Assembly: GCF_014645895.1 (NCBI RefSeq)
Contig: NZ_BMMP01000014.1
Coordinates: 124,001 to 188,000 of the forward strand
From: Streptomyces daqingensis
Lineage (GTDB): Bacteria > Actinomycetota > Actinomycetes > Streptomycetales > Streptomycetaceae
Direction of reading: 5' to 3'
DNA: 64,000 nt
A program made the position numbers and the translations under genes. How positions within the stretch are numbered: the first letter of the stretch is position 1; each line of letters opens with the position of its first letter. Shown here one piece after another: positions 25,019-32,995 of the stretch. The notes below the pieces were generated by a model. The model did no database searches. It was not told the DNA's origin and saw only the letters and a program-made list of their open reading frames with translations.

Positions 25019-26244
25019 CCCGCCGCCTCCGCCCCGGCCTTGACGGGCCGCATCCGCGCCGCGCCCGGGGCGCCGGGCTGCGAGTCGCCCTCCTGTGCCT
25101 CCTCGACGCGGGCCGCCTCCAGGGCCTCCCCCAGCATCTCCCGCTCCAGTTCGTCCGCTTCACGCCCGGTGCGCACGTGCCCCACGAAGTCCTCGGCGAT
25201 CTGCTGGTCGCTGCGGCCCCGCAGGCGGCGGGCGTAGGAGACCTGCTCGCCGCCCCCGTCGCGGACGCCGGGGTCGAAGACGATGCTGACGATGTGCGGG
25301 AAGCGGGCGGCGAGGGTGGCCATCGCGCCGTGGGGGCGTACGGGGTCGGTCAGGGTCGCCTCGACCCACGCCTGCTCGTGCCGCGCCAGCTCCGGCCCCT
25401 CCAGGAGCTGTTCGAGGGTGCCCCGGATACGGGCGAGGGGCCGGGGGACGGGGCATTCCAGGCGCCGCGCCGACACGCCGCCCCCGGCGTCGAGGTCGAC
25501 GAGCCACATGGACTTGCGGTGGCCGCTCTCGGAGAAGGAGTACGCGAGGGGCGAACCGGAGTAGCGCACACGTTCGTTGATGGTCTGGCAGCCGTGCAGG
25601 TGCCCGAGCGCCGCGTAGTCGACGCCCTCGAAGACGGACGCCGGCACGGCGGACACCCCGCCGACGGTGATGTCCCGTTCGCTGTCCGAGCTCTCGCCCC
25701 CGTGCACGAAGGCGTGGGCGAGCACGACCGAGCGGGTGGTGCCGGAGCGGGCGGCCAGGTCCTCGCGCACCCGCTCCATGGCCGCGCCGAGGACCGCGGT
25801 GTGGCCGCCCTCGTGGGCACCCAACGCGGCCCGGGCGAGGGCGGGTTCCAGGTAGGGCAGCCCGTAGCAGGCGACGTCGCCGTGCTCGTCCGTGAGGACC
25901 ACGGGTGTTCCGCAGCCCTCCGGGTCGGTGCGCAGATGGATCCCGGCGTGCCGCATCAGCCCGGACCCGACTCCCAGACGGCGGGCGGAGTCGTGGTTCC
26001 CGGAGATCATGACCGTGGGCACGCGCAGTTCGGCGAGCCGGTGCAGAGCGTGGTCGAACAGCTCGACGGCGGCCAGCGGAGGCACCGCTCTGTCGTACAC
26101 GTCTCCCGCCACCAGAACCGCGTCGACCCGCTCCTCCTCGACGGTGGCGAGAAGGTGGTCGAGGAAGTCCCGCTGCGCATCGAGGAGGCTGATGCGGTGA
26201 AAGCTCCGCCCCAGATGCCAGTCGGACGTGTGCAGCAATCTCAC
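25015..26244 (-). CDS. sbcD: Exonuclease subunit SbcD (Mre11-like)
   Basis: Metal-dependent nuclease subunit (409 aa) of SbcCD. The phosphoesterase motifs run in order: TSDWHLG (residues about 7-13), AGDVYDRAVP, SGNHDSA, AHAFVHGG and GHLHG. The GTG at 26244 begins VRLLHTSDWHLG and has GGGAG seven bases upstream; a longer frame upstream adds 28 codons without similarity. The C-terminal part (LEREMLGEALEAARVEEAQE and beyond) is an acidic tail that may contact SbcC. The promoter must lie in the 280 bases before the next gene at 26525. Confidence 0.96.
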   Translation of the reverse strand: MRLLHTSDWHLGRSFHRISLLDAQRDFLDHLLATVEEERVDAVLVAGDVYDRAVPPLAAVELFDHALHRLAELRVPTVMISGNHDSARRLGVGSGLMRHAGIHLRTDPEGCGTPVVLTDEHGDVACYGLPYLEPALARAALGAHEGGHTAVLGAAMERVREDLAARSGTTRSVVLAHAFVHGGESSDSERDITVGGVSAVPASVFEGVDYAALGHLHGCQTINERVRYSGSPLAYSFSESGHRKSMWLVDLDAGGGVSARRLECPVPRPLARIRGTLEQLLEGPELARHEQAWVEATLTDPVRPHGAMATLAARFPHIVSIVFDPGVRDGGGEQVSYARRLRGRSDQQIAEDFVGHVRTGREADELEREMLGEALEAARVEEAQEGDSQPGAPGAARMRPVKAGAEAAG

Positions 26245-26524
26245 AGAAGTGCTCCCACCCGCACGTTCAACTCTCCCCGCTGTTACGCCGGTCCGGACCA
26301 CCACTGGTCTACCAGCCGCCACTGACATCCGCCTTCAGCACCCCGGACGGCACGCCCGGCGAGTGTGCGGCCAAGGGAGTCCGCGCACCCGGCGTCCCGG
26401 CAGCGCGCACGCTGCGGGCGGCCGGCGGACGCTCCCCGGTGACGGACGGTCAGGTGGATGGGCGAGGAGGACGCGGTTCAACGCCCGTGCGGCGCGGGCC
26501 ACTTGCGGCACCCGGGCGGCGGGG

Positions 26525-27325
26525 TCAGGCGGGAGGCTCCGCCGGACGCACGCGCAGCCCGTGCATGCCGCCGTCGACGGCGAGCGCCGTGCCGGTCGTC
26601 GCACCGGCGAGGGGCCCGGCCAGGTAGCACACGGCCGCGGCGACCTCCTCGGCCGAGACCAGCCGCCCGGTGGGCTGCCGGGCCTCCAGCGCAGCGCGTT
26701 CCCCCGCCGGGTCGGGCGCGATCTCCAGCAGCCGGCCGATCCAAGGGGTGTCCACCGTGCCGGGGTTCACGCAGTTGACGCGGATGCCCTCACGTACGTG
26801 GTCCGCGGCCATCGCCCGCGTGAGCGCGAGGACCGCTCCCTTACTCGCGGAGTACAGGGCACGCTGGGGCAGGCCCGCCGTGGCGGCCACCGAGCAGGTG
26901 TTGACGATCGCCGCCCCGCCCCCGGACGCGGCGGCGCCTCGGCGCAGCAGCGGCAGCGCGGCGGCGGAGACGCGTGCCATGCCGGTGACGTTGACGTCGA
27001 GCACGCGGCTCCATTCATCGTCGCCGTTGTCCTCCACAGTGCCCTGAGCGCCGATGCCCGCGTTGTTGACGAGGACGTCGAGACGGCCGAAGCGCTCCTC
27101 GATCCGGCCGAAGGCCCGTTCCACGGAGGCGCGGTCGGCTACGTCGCAGGCGATCCCGTGCAGGTTTTCGTGCGCGGAATCGGCCGACAGGTCGAGCACG
27201 CACACCTCGGCCCCACGGCGGCTCAGTTCCCGCGCGACGGCCAGTCCGATCCCGGAGGCGCCGCCGGTCACGGCGGCGGTGCGTCCGTCGAACTCGCCCT
27301 TCGCGGCTGCCGTCTGCTGCGTCAT
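26525..27325 (-). CDS. SDR family oxidoreductase
   Basis: A classical 266-aa short-chain dehydrogenase. Motifs are TGGASGIG (residues about 20-27), the acidic VLDLSAD that favours NAD(H), NNAGIG, a catalytic Ser in NTCSVAA, and YSASK. The end GTALAVDGGMHGLRV is typical. ATG 27325 has GGAAGGACG upstream. The substrate is unknown; similarity to sugar dehydrogenases of the fuconate type is loose. It stands alone between sbcD and an MFS gene, with 289 bases before the MFS stop. Confidence 0.92.
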   Translation of the reverse strand: MTQQTAAAKGEFDGRTAAVTGGASGIGLAVARELSRRGAEVCVLDLSADSAHENLHGIACDVADRASVERAFGRIEERFGRLDVLVNNAGIGAQGTVEDNGDDEWSRVLDVNVTGMARVSAAALPLLRRGAAASGGGAAIVNTCSVAATAGLPQRALYSASKGAVLALTRAMAADHVREGIRVNCVNPGTVDTPWIGRLLEIAPDPAGERAALEARQPTGRLVSAEEVAAAVCYLAGPLAGATTGTALAVDGGMHGLRVRPAEPPA

Positions 27326-27614
27326 CGCTGCGTCGCGTCCTTCCCCGCCCGGCGGGCCGGTCCGTGCCGTGCGGCGGGGACGGCCGGAGCCGTCCCCGCC
27401 ACCTGTTCCAGCTGCTCAGCAAAGCGTAAGGGCCGGTGTGTACATGTCGATCCACAGGGCCGGGTCCAGCGTGTGCTCCAGGCCCGTGCCCGTGTGCCGA
27501 CGCGATCCGGGGCGCTGTCCGCCTCGGCAGCCTTCCCGTGTGCCTGCGACGCCCCGGTCCCGACCCGCGTTCGTCGCCGCGGCCCCGGGTAACCGCCCGT
27601 CTCGGTGCGGCAGT

Positions 27615-29135
27615 TCAGCCGTCGCTCTCGGGCGGCCCCGTCGTCCGCCCCACCGCCAGGTCCCTCGGACGCCCCCGCTGATAGAGGACGAGGGTCGCGA
27701 TCAGGCCGACGGCGAAGAAGCCCGTCGCCCACCAGTAGGCCACCGAGAAGCTGTGCACCTGGGCCCGCGCGGCCACGCCGGGAGTGCGGGGACGGTTGCG
27801 CAGGTAGTCCGTCACGGCGGACGCGGCCATGGTGTTGAACAGCGCCGTGCCGACCGAACCGCCCACCTGCTGCATGGTGTTGACGGTCGCCGAGGCGACG
27901 CCCTGGTCCCGCCCGGCGACACCCAGCGTCGCCAGGGAGATCGCCGACGGCATCACCAGCCCCAGCCCCACGCCGAGGACGATCAGCGGAGGCAGTACGT
28001 GCGACGCGTACTCGCTGTCCAGCCCGAGCGCGGTGAGCCAGATCAGCCCGGCGACGGCCAGCCCCATGCCCGTCGGCACCACGGGCTTCGGCCCCAGGCG
28101 CGGGATCAGCAGGTTCGTGGAGAGCTGTGCCGTCAGCATGAGGGAACCCACCAGGGGGAGGAAGGCCAGCCCCGTCGTCACGGGTGAGTATCCGAGCGTC
28201 CGCTGCAGGTAGTAGGTCAGGAAGAGGAAGACGCCGAACATGCCCGCGCCCGCGATGAAGACGCTGAGGAAGGACGCGGCCCGGTTGCGGTCCCGCAGAA
28301 CGCGCGGCGGGAGCAGCGGATTCGCGGCGCGCACCTCGTGGACGGCGAAGGCCGCGATGAGCAGCCCGCTCACCGTCAGCGCCCCCCAGCAGCGCCAGTC
28401 GCTCCAGGCCTCGGTGTCGGCGGCGGAGAACCCGTAGACCAGGCAGAACAGGCCGCCCGCGACCAGTGCCGCGCCGGTCATGTCCAGACGGGGGCGCTCC
28501 GTGGGTCTGTGCGGCGGAAGCAGCAGCATCCCTAGGATCGCGGCCACCGCGGCGATGACCACGTTCACGTAGAGCGTCCAGCGCCAGCTCAGATGCTCGG
28601 TGAGCACTCCGCCGAGCAGCAGCCCGATGGCGGCGCCGGACCCCGCGATGGCGCCGAAGACGCCGAACGCCCGCGAGCGTTCGCGGGGTTCGGTGAACGT
28701 GGTCGTCAGCAGCGAGAGCGCGGCCGGCGCCAGCACGGAGCCGAACGCGCCCTGGACGGCGCGTGCGCCGATCAGCCAGGCGAAGCTGCCCGCCGCTCCG
28801 CCCAGCACCGAGGCGACACCGAATCCGACGAGGCCGGTCACGAAGGTCCGGCGGCGGCCGAAGTGGTCGGACAGGCGTCCGCCGAGCAGCAGCAGGCTGC
28901 CGAAGGCGAGGGTGTAGGCGGTGACGACCCACTGCCGTCCGTCGTCGTCGAAGCCCAGCGAGCGCTGTGCGGAGGGGAGAGCGATGTTCACGATCGTCGC
29001 GTCCAGCACGACCATGAGCTGGGCGAGGCTGATCACCGCCAGCGTCAGCCAGCGGTGCGGGGTGTGCTCCGTGGCAGCGCCTCCGGCCGCCGGGCCGGCG
29101 GCGGGACCTCCGGGACCGTCCGGGGGTGCGGGCAT
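27615..29135 (-). CDS. MFS drug exporter, DHA2 family (14 TM)
   Basis: A 506-aa major-facilitator proton antiporter. The first helix region has the DHA2 marks QLMVVLDATIVNIALPSAQR and, in the loop 2-3 position, GGRLSDHFGRRRTF. Motif C-like glycines are in AIAGSGAAIGLLLGGVLTEH. About 14 hydrophobic helices span the protein, and the N-terminal about 30 residues are a Gly/Pro/Ala-rich cytoplasmic tail. ATG 29135 has AAAGGT upstream. It probably exports hydrophobic or cationic toxic compounds. No regulator gene is adjacent. Confidence 0.92.
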   Translation of the reverse strand: MPAPPDGPGGPAAGPAAGGAATEHTPHRWLTLAVISLAQLMVVLDATIVNIALPSAQRSLGFDDDGRQWVVTAYTLAFGSLLLLGGRLSDHFGRRRTFVTGLVGFGVASVLGGAAGSFAWLIGARAVQGAFGSVLAPAALSLLTTTFTEPRERSRAFGVFGAIAGSGAAIGLLLGGVLTEHLSWRWTLYVNVVIAAVAAILGMLLLPPHRPTERPRLDMTGAALVAGGLFCLVYGFSAADTEAWSDWRCWGALTVSGLLIAAFAVHEVRAANPLLPPRVLRDRNRAASFLSVFIAGAGMFGVFLFLTYYLQRTLGYSPVTTGLAFLPLVGSLMLTAQLSTNLLIPRLGPKPVVPTGMGLAVAGLIWLTALGLDSEYASHVLPPLIVLGVGLGLVMPSAISLATLGVAGRDQGVASATVNTMQQVGGSVGTALFNTMAASAVTDYLRNRPRTPGVAARAQVHSFSVAYWWATGFFAVGLIATLVLYQRGRPRDLAVGRTTGPPESDG

Positions 29136-29333
29136 CGGCGGACCTTTCGGCTCCACGGCGTCACGGCGGCGGGCGTCATGCCCCCTCGGGCGGCTGGACG
29201 GCTCCACGGCTGAGCGACGGACGGCTGGGCGACTCGACGGAGGGACAGCAGAATGGTTCGCTGCGGAAACCACACATTCGTCACGCTATGTCCGGCCCGC
29301 ACGGCCCGCAAAAGATCCGCCGCCCTCCACGGA

Positions 29334-29347
29334 CGGGGCCGGCCCCG
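29334..29347. terminator. Palindrome downstream of yigZ-like gene
   Basis: CGGGGCCGGCCCCG is a perfect 14-base palindrome 13 bases beyond the stop of the minus-strand YigZ gene. It lies inside a 25-base segment (29324-29348) that recurs with one difference at 50175-50199, where it forms half of a longer terminator hairpin. A terminator role is likely but the loop-less form makes it weaker evidence. Confidence 0.45.
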
Positions 29348-29359
29348 CCCGCCCCGGGA

Positions 29360-29986
29360 TCAGACCGTGCCGTACGCCTCGCCGCCCAGGGCCAGCCGCG
29401 CCGTCCCGGCCGTGGCGTCCGCCAGCCAGCGGCGGAAGTCCTCGACGTCCGCCTCGGGCAGACCGATCTCGAAGGTGACCTCCGCGCCGTACGTCACGTC
29501 CCGCACCGAGCGGCCGCTGCCGCGCAGGTCGTTCTCCAGCCTGCCGGCCCTCTGGTGGTCGGCGGTGACGGTCACGAGGCGGTAGCGCTGCCGCACGCTG
29601 CACCCCACAGCGTCCAGCGCCTCCCCCACGGCGCCGCCGTACGCCCTGATCAGCCCGCCGGCACCGAGCTTGGTGCCGCCGAAGTAACGGGTGACGACGG
29701 CGGCCGCGTAGCGGATGCCGCGGCGGTTGAGCATCTGGAGCATGGGGAGACCGGCCGTGCCGCCCGGCTCGCCGTCGTCACTCGACTTCTGGATGCTGCC
29801 GTCCGTGCCGATGACGTACGCCCAGCAGTTGTGCGACGCCCCCGGGTGCCGCGCGCGGACCCGCTCGACGAACGCCCGCGCCTCCTCCTCCGTCGCCGCC
29901 GGGGCCAGCGCACACAGGAACCGTGAACGGCTGACCTCCGTCTCGTGCACACCCTCGCCTGCGACCGTCACGTACTGCTCCTGCAT
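29360..29986 (-). CDS. yigZ: YigZ/IMPACT family protein
   Basis: A 208-aa member of the UPF0029/IMPACT family. The N-terminal domain has SRSRFLCALAPAATEEEARA, HNCWAYVIG, the glycine-rich DDGEPGGTAGLPMLQML and VVTRYFGGTKLGAGGLIRAYG; the C-terminal ferredoxin-like domain follows from about residue 140. Such proteins are linked to translation control and ribosome function, but the bacterial role is not settled. ATG 29986 has AAGGTG upstream. It is divergent from the CoA-binding protein gene across 78 bases. Confidence 0.93.
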   Translation of the reverse strand: MQEQYVTVAGEGVHETEVSRSRFLCALAPAATEEEARAFVERVRARHPGASHNCWAYVIGTDGSIQKSSDDGEPGGTAGLPMLQMLNRRGIRYAAAVVTRYFGGTKLGAGGLIRAYGGAVGEALDAVGCSVRQRYRLVTVTADHQRAGRLENDLRGSGRSVRDVTYGAEVTFEIGLPEADVEDFRRWLADATAGTARLALGGEAYGTV

Positions 29987-30064
29987 GCCACGCACCTTAC
30001 GCAGCGCTCCCGGACCGCGGGACGGCACGGGAATGCCCGTGCGGACCGGCCCGTTGCACGGGGC

Positions 30065-30472
30065 ATGTACGCAGACACGGAGACGGTGCGCAGGATTCTG
30101 ACGGAGACCGGGGACACGTGGGCCGTGGTGGGGCTGTCGGGCAACCGGCAGCGTGCCGCCTACGGCGTGGCGGAGGTCCTGCAGCGCTTCGGCAAGCGTG
30201 TGGTCCCGGTGCATCCCAGAGCCGAGAGCGTGCACGGCGAGAAGGGCTACGCGGAACTGTCGGAGATCCCCTTCCCCGTGGACGTCGTGGACGTGTTCGT
30301 CAACTCGCAGCTCGCGGGGGCCGTCGCGGACGAGGCCGTGGAGATCGGCGCCCGCGCGGTCTGGTTCCAGCTGGGAGTGATCGACGAGGCCGCCTGGGAG
30401 CGGACGCGCGCGGGAGGGCTGGACATGGTGATGGACCGCTGCCCCGCCATCGAGATTCCGAAGCTGGGCTGA
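30065..30472 (+). CDS. CoA-binding (Rossmann) domain protein
   Basis: A 135-aa single-domain protein of the CoA_binding_2 type (YccU-like). WAVVGLSGNRQRAAYGVAEV carries the Rossmann glycine loop, VVPVHPRAESVHGEKGYAEL is the second conserved block, and VWFQLGVIDEAAW precedes the conserved DRCPAIEIPKL at the end. Proteins of this type bind CoA in crystals, but the cellular role is unknown. The start is ATG 30065 with only a weak ACGGGG upstream. It is convergent with the YbaK-type gene. Confidence 0.92.
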   Translation: MYADTETVRRILTETGDTWAVVGLSGNRQRAAYGVAEVLQRFGKRVVPVHPRAESVHGEKGYAELSEIPFPVDVVDVFVNSQLAGAVADEAVEIGARAVWFQLGVIDEAAWERTRAGGLDMVMDRCPAIEIPKLG

Positions 30473-30533
30473 CCGGCGTCGCGGCGGGCCCCGCTGCCCG
30501 GCAGTTCTGCCCGGCGGCTGCGCCCGGCCCGGT

Positions 30534-31097
30534 TCAGCCGGTGGCGGGGACCCCCAGCTGCTCCATGACGACGGCGCCCGGCAGTCCGGCCAGCGCCCTG
30601 CCGGGCACGATCAGCTTGCCCCGGCGCCTGCCGCTGCCGAGGAGCGTCCACGGAAGCTCCGTGACGGCACGGTCGACGAGCACCGGCCAGCCTTCGGGCA
30701 GGCCGAAGGGCGTGATGCCGCCGTACTCCATGCCGGTCTCGGCGACCGCGGTGTCCGCCGGGGCGAACGAAGCCTTGCGCGCTCCGAGTTGACGCCGCAC
30801 CGCCCCGTTGACGTCCACGCGCGTGCGGGAGAGGACCACGCAGGCGGCGAGCGTGCGCTCGCCGCCCCGCTTCGCGGCGACCACGACGCAGTTGGCGGAG
30901 GTCTCGTGCAGGTCGGCGCCGTAGTTCTCGATGAAGACGGCGGTGTCGGCCTTCTCCGGGTCGGTGTCCACGTAGAGCAGCTGGTCCGCCGGAACGTCGC
31001 CGCTCCAGCCCCGGACCGCCTCGGCGGCGGGCCCCGTGAACGCGTCCGCCTCGGCGGCCGGTGCGGCGGAGGCGAAGTCTCCGATGGGTGCGCGCAT
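30534..31097 (-). CDS. YbaK/EbsC family aminoacyl-tRNA deacylase
   Basis: A 187-aa protein of the YbaK/ProX editing family. Recognisable are TAVFIENYGADLHETSANCV, VVVAAKRGGERTLAACVVLS with the conserved Lys, VRRQLGARKASFAPADTAV, and the glycine-rich ETGMEYGGITPFGLPEGWPV, which is the substrate-pocket loop of these hydrolases. It probably clears mischarged tRNAs in trans, by analogy with YbaK acting on Cys-tRNA(Pro). The specificity is not readable from sequence. ATG 31097 was preferred over the frame start nine codons earlier. Confidence 0.9.
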   Translation of the reverse strand: MRAPIGDFASAAPAAEADAFTGPAAEAVRGWSGDVPADQLLYVDTDPEKADTAVFIENYGADLHETSANCVVVAAKRGGERTLAACVVLSRTRVDVNGAVRRQLGARKASFAPADTAVAETGMEYGGITPFGLPEGWPVLVDRAVTELPWTLLGSGRRRGKLIVPGRALAGLPGAVVMEQLGVPATG

Positions 31098-31136
31098 GCC
31101 GCGCACGCTAACACCGCGGAACACCGGGGCAGCGGG

Positions 31137-31709
31137 TCAGCGGGGCGCGGGGACGGAGACCGCCATGGTCATCTCCACCGGCTCAGCACCGTCGTTGCGG
31201 TAGCCGTGCGGCACGTTCGACTCGAAGCTCGCCGAAGTGCCCGCCGGCACCCGGTGGTCGCTGCCCTCGACGCAGAGGGTGAGCACGCCGGAGGTCACAT
31301 GCACCAGCTCCGTCGTGCCCGAGGGATGGGGGTCGGAGTCGCTGCCCTCCCCCGGCATCAGCCGCCACGACCACAGCTCGAGCGGGCCGGGAGCCTCGGC
31401 CCCGGCCAGCAGGGTGCTGTGGCTGCCCGCCTCCGTGGACCACAGCCGCACCGCCTGCTCCGCGGGGACGAGCCGCACCTGCGGTTCCTGGTCGAAGTCG
31501 AGCAGCGTGGTGATGCTGACGCCCAGGGCGTCGGCGACCTTGACGACGGTGCCGACGCTGGGGTTCGTACGGGCCTGCTCGATCTGGATGAGCATCCCCC
31601 GGCTGACGCCCGCGCGGGCGGCCAGGCCGTCCAGGGTGAAGTTCCGCTCCTGGCGCCAGTGCTTCAGGTTGCGGGCGAGGGACTGCGTGAGGTGGTCGAG
31701 ATCCGTCAC
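31137..31709 (-). CDS. XRE family regulator with cupin sensor domain
   Basis: A 190-aa regulator. The helix-turn-helix occupies residues about 10-65 (RNFTLDGLAARAGVSRGMLI followed by NPSVGTVVKVADALGVSI). The cupin domain (about 100-185) has SDPHPSGTTELVHVTSGVLT and PHGYRN, with His and Glu ligands in place. Start GTG at 31709. It is divergent from an EamA exporter, and the 103-base region between them holds three CTGTACT repeats. This gene pair is common in actinobacteria and suggests that the regulator senses a small molecule and controls its export. Confidence 0.92.
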   Translation of the reverse strand: MTDLDHLTQSLARNLKHWRQERNFTLDGLAARAGVSRGMLIQIEQARTNPSVGTVVKVADALGVSITTLLDFDQEPQVRLVPAEQAVRLWSTEAGSHSTLLAGAEAPGPLELWSWRLMPGEGSDSDPHPSGTTELVHVTSGVLTLCVEGSDHRVPAGTSASFESNVPHGYRNDGAEPVEMTMAVSVPAPR

Positions 31710-31755
31710 GGTCTTCGAGTACCGTCCATTATTGTGAATGATAGAGTTCAGTTCG

Positions 31756-31799
31756 CTGTACTACGGTGAGCTGTACTTCCGCGTTCAAATCACTGTACT
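31756..31799. promoter_or_regulatory. Three CTGTACT direct repeats in divergent promoter region
   Basis: CTGTACT occurs at 31756-31762, 31771-31777 and 31793-31799, in the unusually AT-rich gap between the XRE-cupin gene and the EamA gene. Start-to-start spacings are 15 and 22 bases. The last copy ends just before the GAGGTG ribosome site of the exporter. They are good candidates for binding sites of the adjacent regulator. Confidence 0.55.
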
Positions 31800-31812
31800 T
31801 CGAGGTGTTCCC

Positions 31813-32688
31813 ATGACCGCTGTCCTGGCCCTGACGACCAGCCTCATGTGGGGGCTGGCCGACTTCGGGGGCGGTCTGCTGACCCGCCGCATGTCCGCGC
31901 TGACGGTCGTGGTCGTCTCGCAGACGCTCGCGGCCGCCGCCCTGGGCGTGCTCGTCGTCGCCACCGGCGGCTGGAGCGAGTGGGGCGGGCACCTGTGGTT
32001 CGCGGCGGCCGCCGGCGTCGTCGGGCCCGTCGCGATGCTCGCCTTCTACAAAGCCCTCTCCAAGGGCCCCATGGGCGTGGTCTCCCCGCTCGCCTCGCTC
32101 GCGGTGGTGGTGCCCGTCGCCGCGGGGCTGGCGCTGGGCGAGCGGCCCGGCTGGCTGCAGGCCGTGGGCATCACCGTCGCGGTGGCGGGCGTGGTGCTCG
32201 CCGGCGGACCGGAGCTGCGCGGCGCACCGGTGCAGCGGCAGACGATCGCGCTGACGCTGGTCTCCGCGGTGGGATTCGGCGCCGTGATGGCGCTCATCGA
32301 GCACGCTTTCACGGCGACGGCGGGCGGACTGTTCCTCGCGCTGCTCGTCCAGCGGGTGTGCAACGTGGCCGTCGGCGGAGCGGCGCTGTACGTGCAGTCG
32401 AGGCGCGGCGTCCCCGTACTCCCCACGGGCAGTGACGGCGGCCTGCGCGCCGTGACGTCGGCCCTTCCCGCGCTGGCCTTCGTCGGCCTGGCCGACGTCG
32501 CCGCCAACGGCACCTACATGGTCGCGACCCTTTACGGCCCGGTCACGACCGCCGCCGTGCTCGCCTCGCTCTACCCCGTCGTCACGGCACTCGCCGCGCG
32601 CGGCGTTCTGCACGAGAGGCTGCGCGGGATCCAGGCCGCGGGCGCCGGGCTGGCACTGTGCGGCACGGTGCTGCTGGCCTCGGCCTGA
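31813..32688 (+). CDS. EamA/DMT family transporter
   Basis: A 291-aa membrane protein with ten predicted helices in two repeated five-helix halves, as in EamA exporters (for example TSLMWGLADFGGGLLTRR in half one and FVGLADVAANGTYMVATLYG in half two). The loop PMGVVSPLASLAVVVPVAAG is the usual end of helix 3-4. ATG 31813 has GAGGTG upstream. It is likely to export an amino acid or other metabolite and to be controlled by the divergent XRE-cupin regulator. Confidence 0.92.
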   Translation: MTAVLALTTSLMWGLADFGGGLLTRRMSALTVVVVSQTLAAAALGVLVVATGGWSEWGGHLWFAAAAGVVGPVAMLAFYKALSKGPMGVVSPLASLAVVVPVAAGLALGERPGWLQAVGITVAVAGVVLAGGPELRGAPVQRQTIALTLVSAVGFGAVMALIEHAFTATAGGLFLALLVQRVCNVAVGGAALYVQSRRGVPVLPTGSDGGLRAVTSALPALAFVGLADVAANGTYMVATLYGPVTTAAVLASLYPVVTALAARGVLHERLRGIQAAGAGLALCGTVLLASA

Positions 32689-32929
32689 CGGGGGGCCGGT
32701 CGCCCTCGGGAGCCGAGGAAGATCGGAACGCCCGCCGCACTGCCGGTCCGTCCTGGACGGGCCGGCGCCCCGAGCGCGACCACAAGGCCCGAGGGCCCCC
32801 TTCCGGGCGAAGCGACCGGCGGTAGCGCCGCACAAGCTCTCCGGCCTGGCCGGCGGTCACGATCCCGCCCGCGCGCAACGTGCCGACAGGGGCGTCGATA
32901 ACTTCGGATAGGATACCGACACTTGAGTC

Positions 32930-32953
32930 GTCAACTTTGAGCAAAAAGTTGAC
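32930..32953. promoter_or_regulatory. Operator-like inverted repeat upstream of ABC-TetR operon
   Basis: GTCAACTTT (32930-32938) and AAAGTTGAC (32945-32953) form a perfect inverted repeat with a 6-base centre. It lies 43 bases before the permease start, in an AT-rich part of a 307-base gap that otherwise shows no gene. Its size and symmetry match TetR operators, and the operon it precedes ends with a TetR gene, so autorepression is the simplest reading. Confidence 0.68.
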
Positions 32954-32995
32954 CTCTCAGTCGTGCCCCGTCGCCTTCGTCGCTCGGAGAATTCC

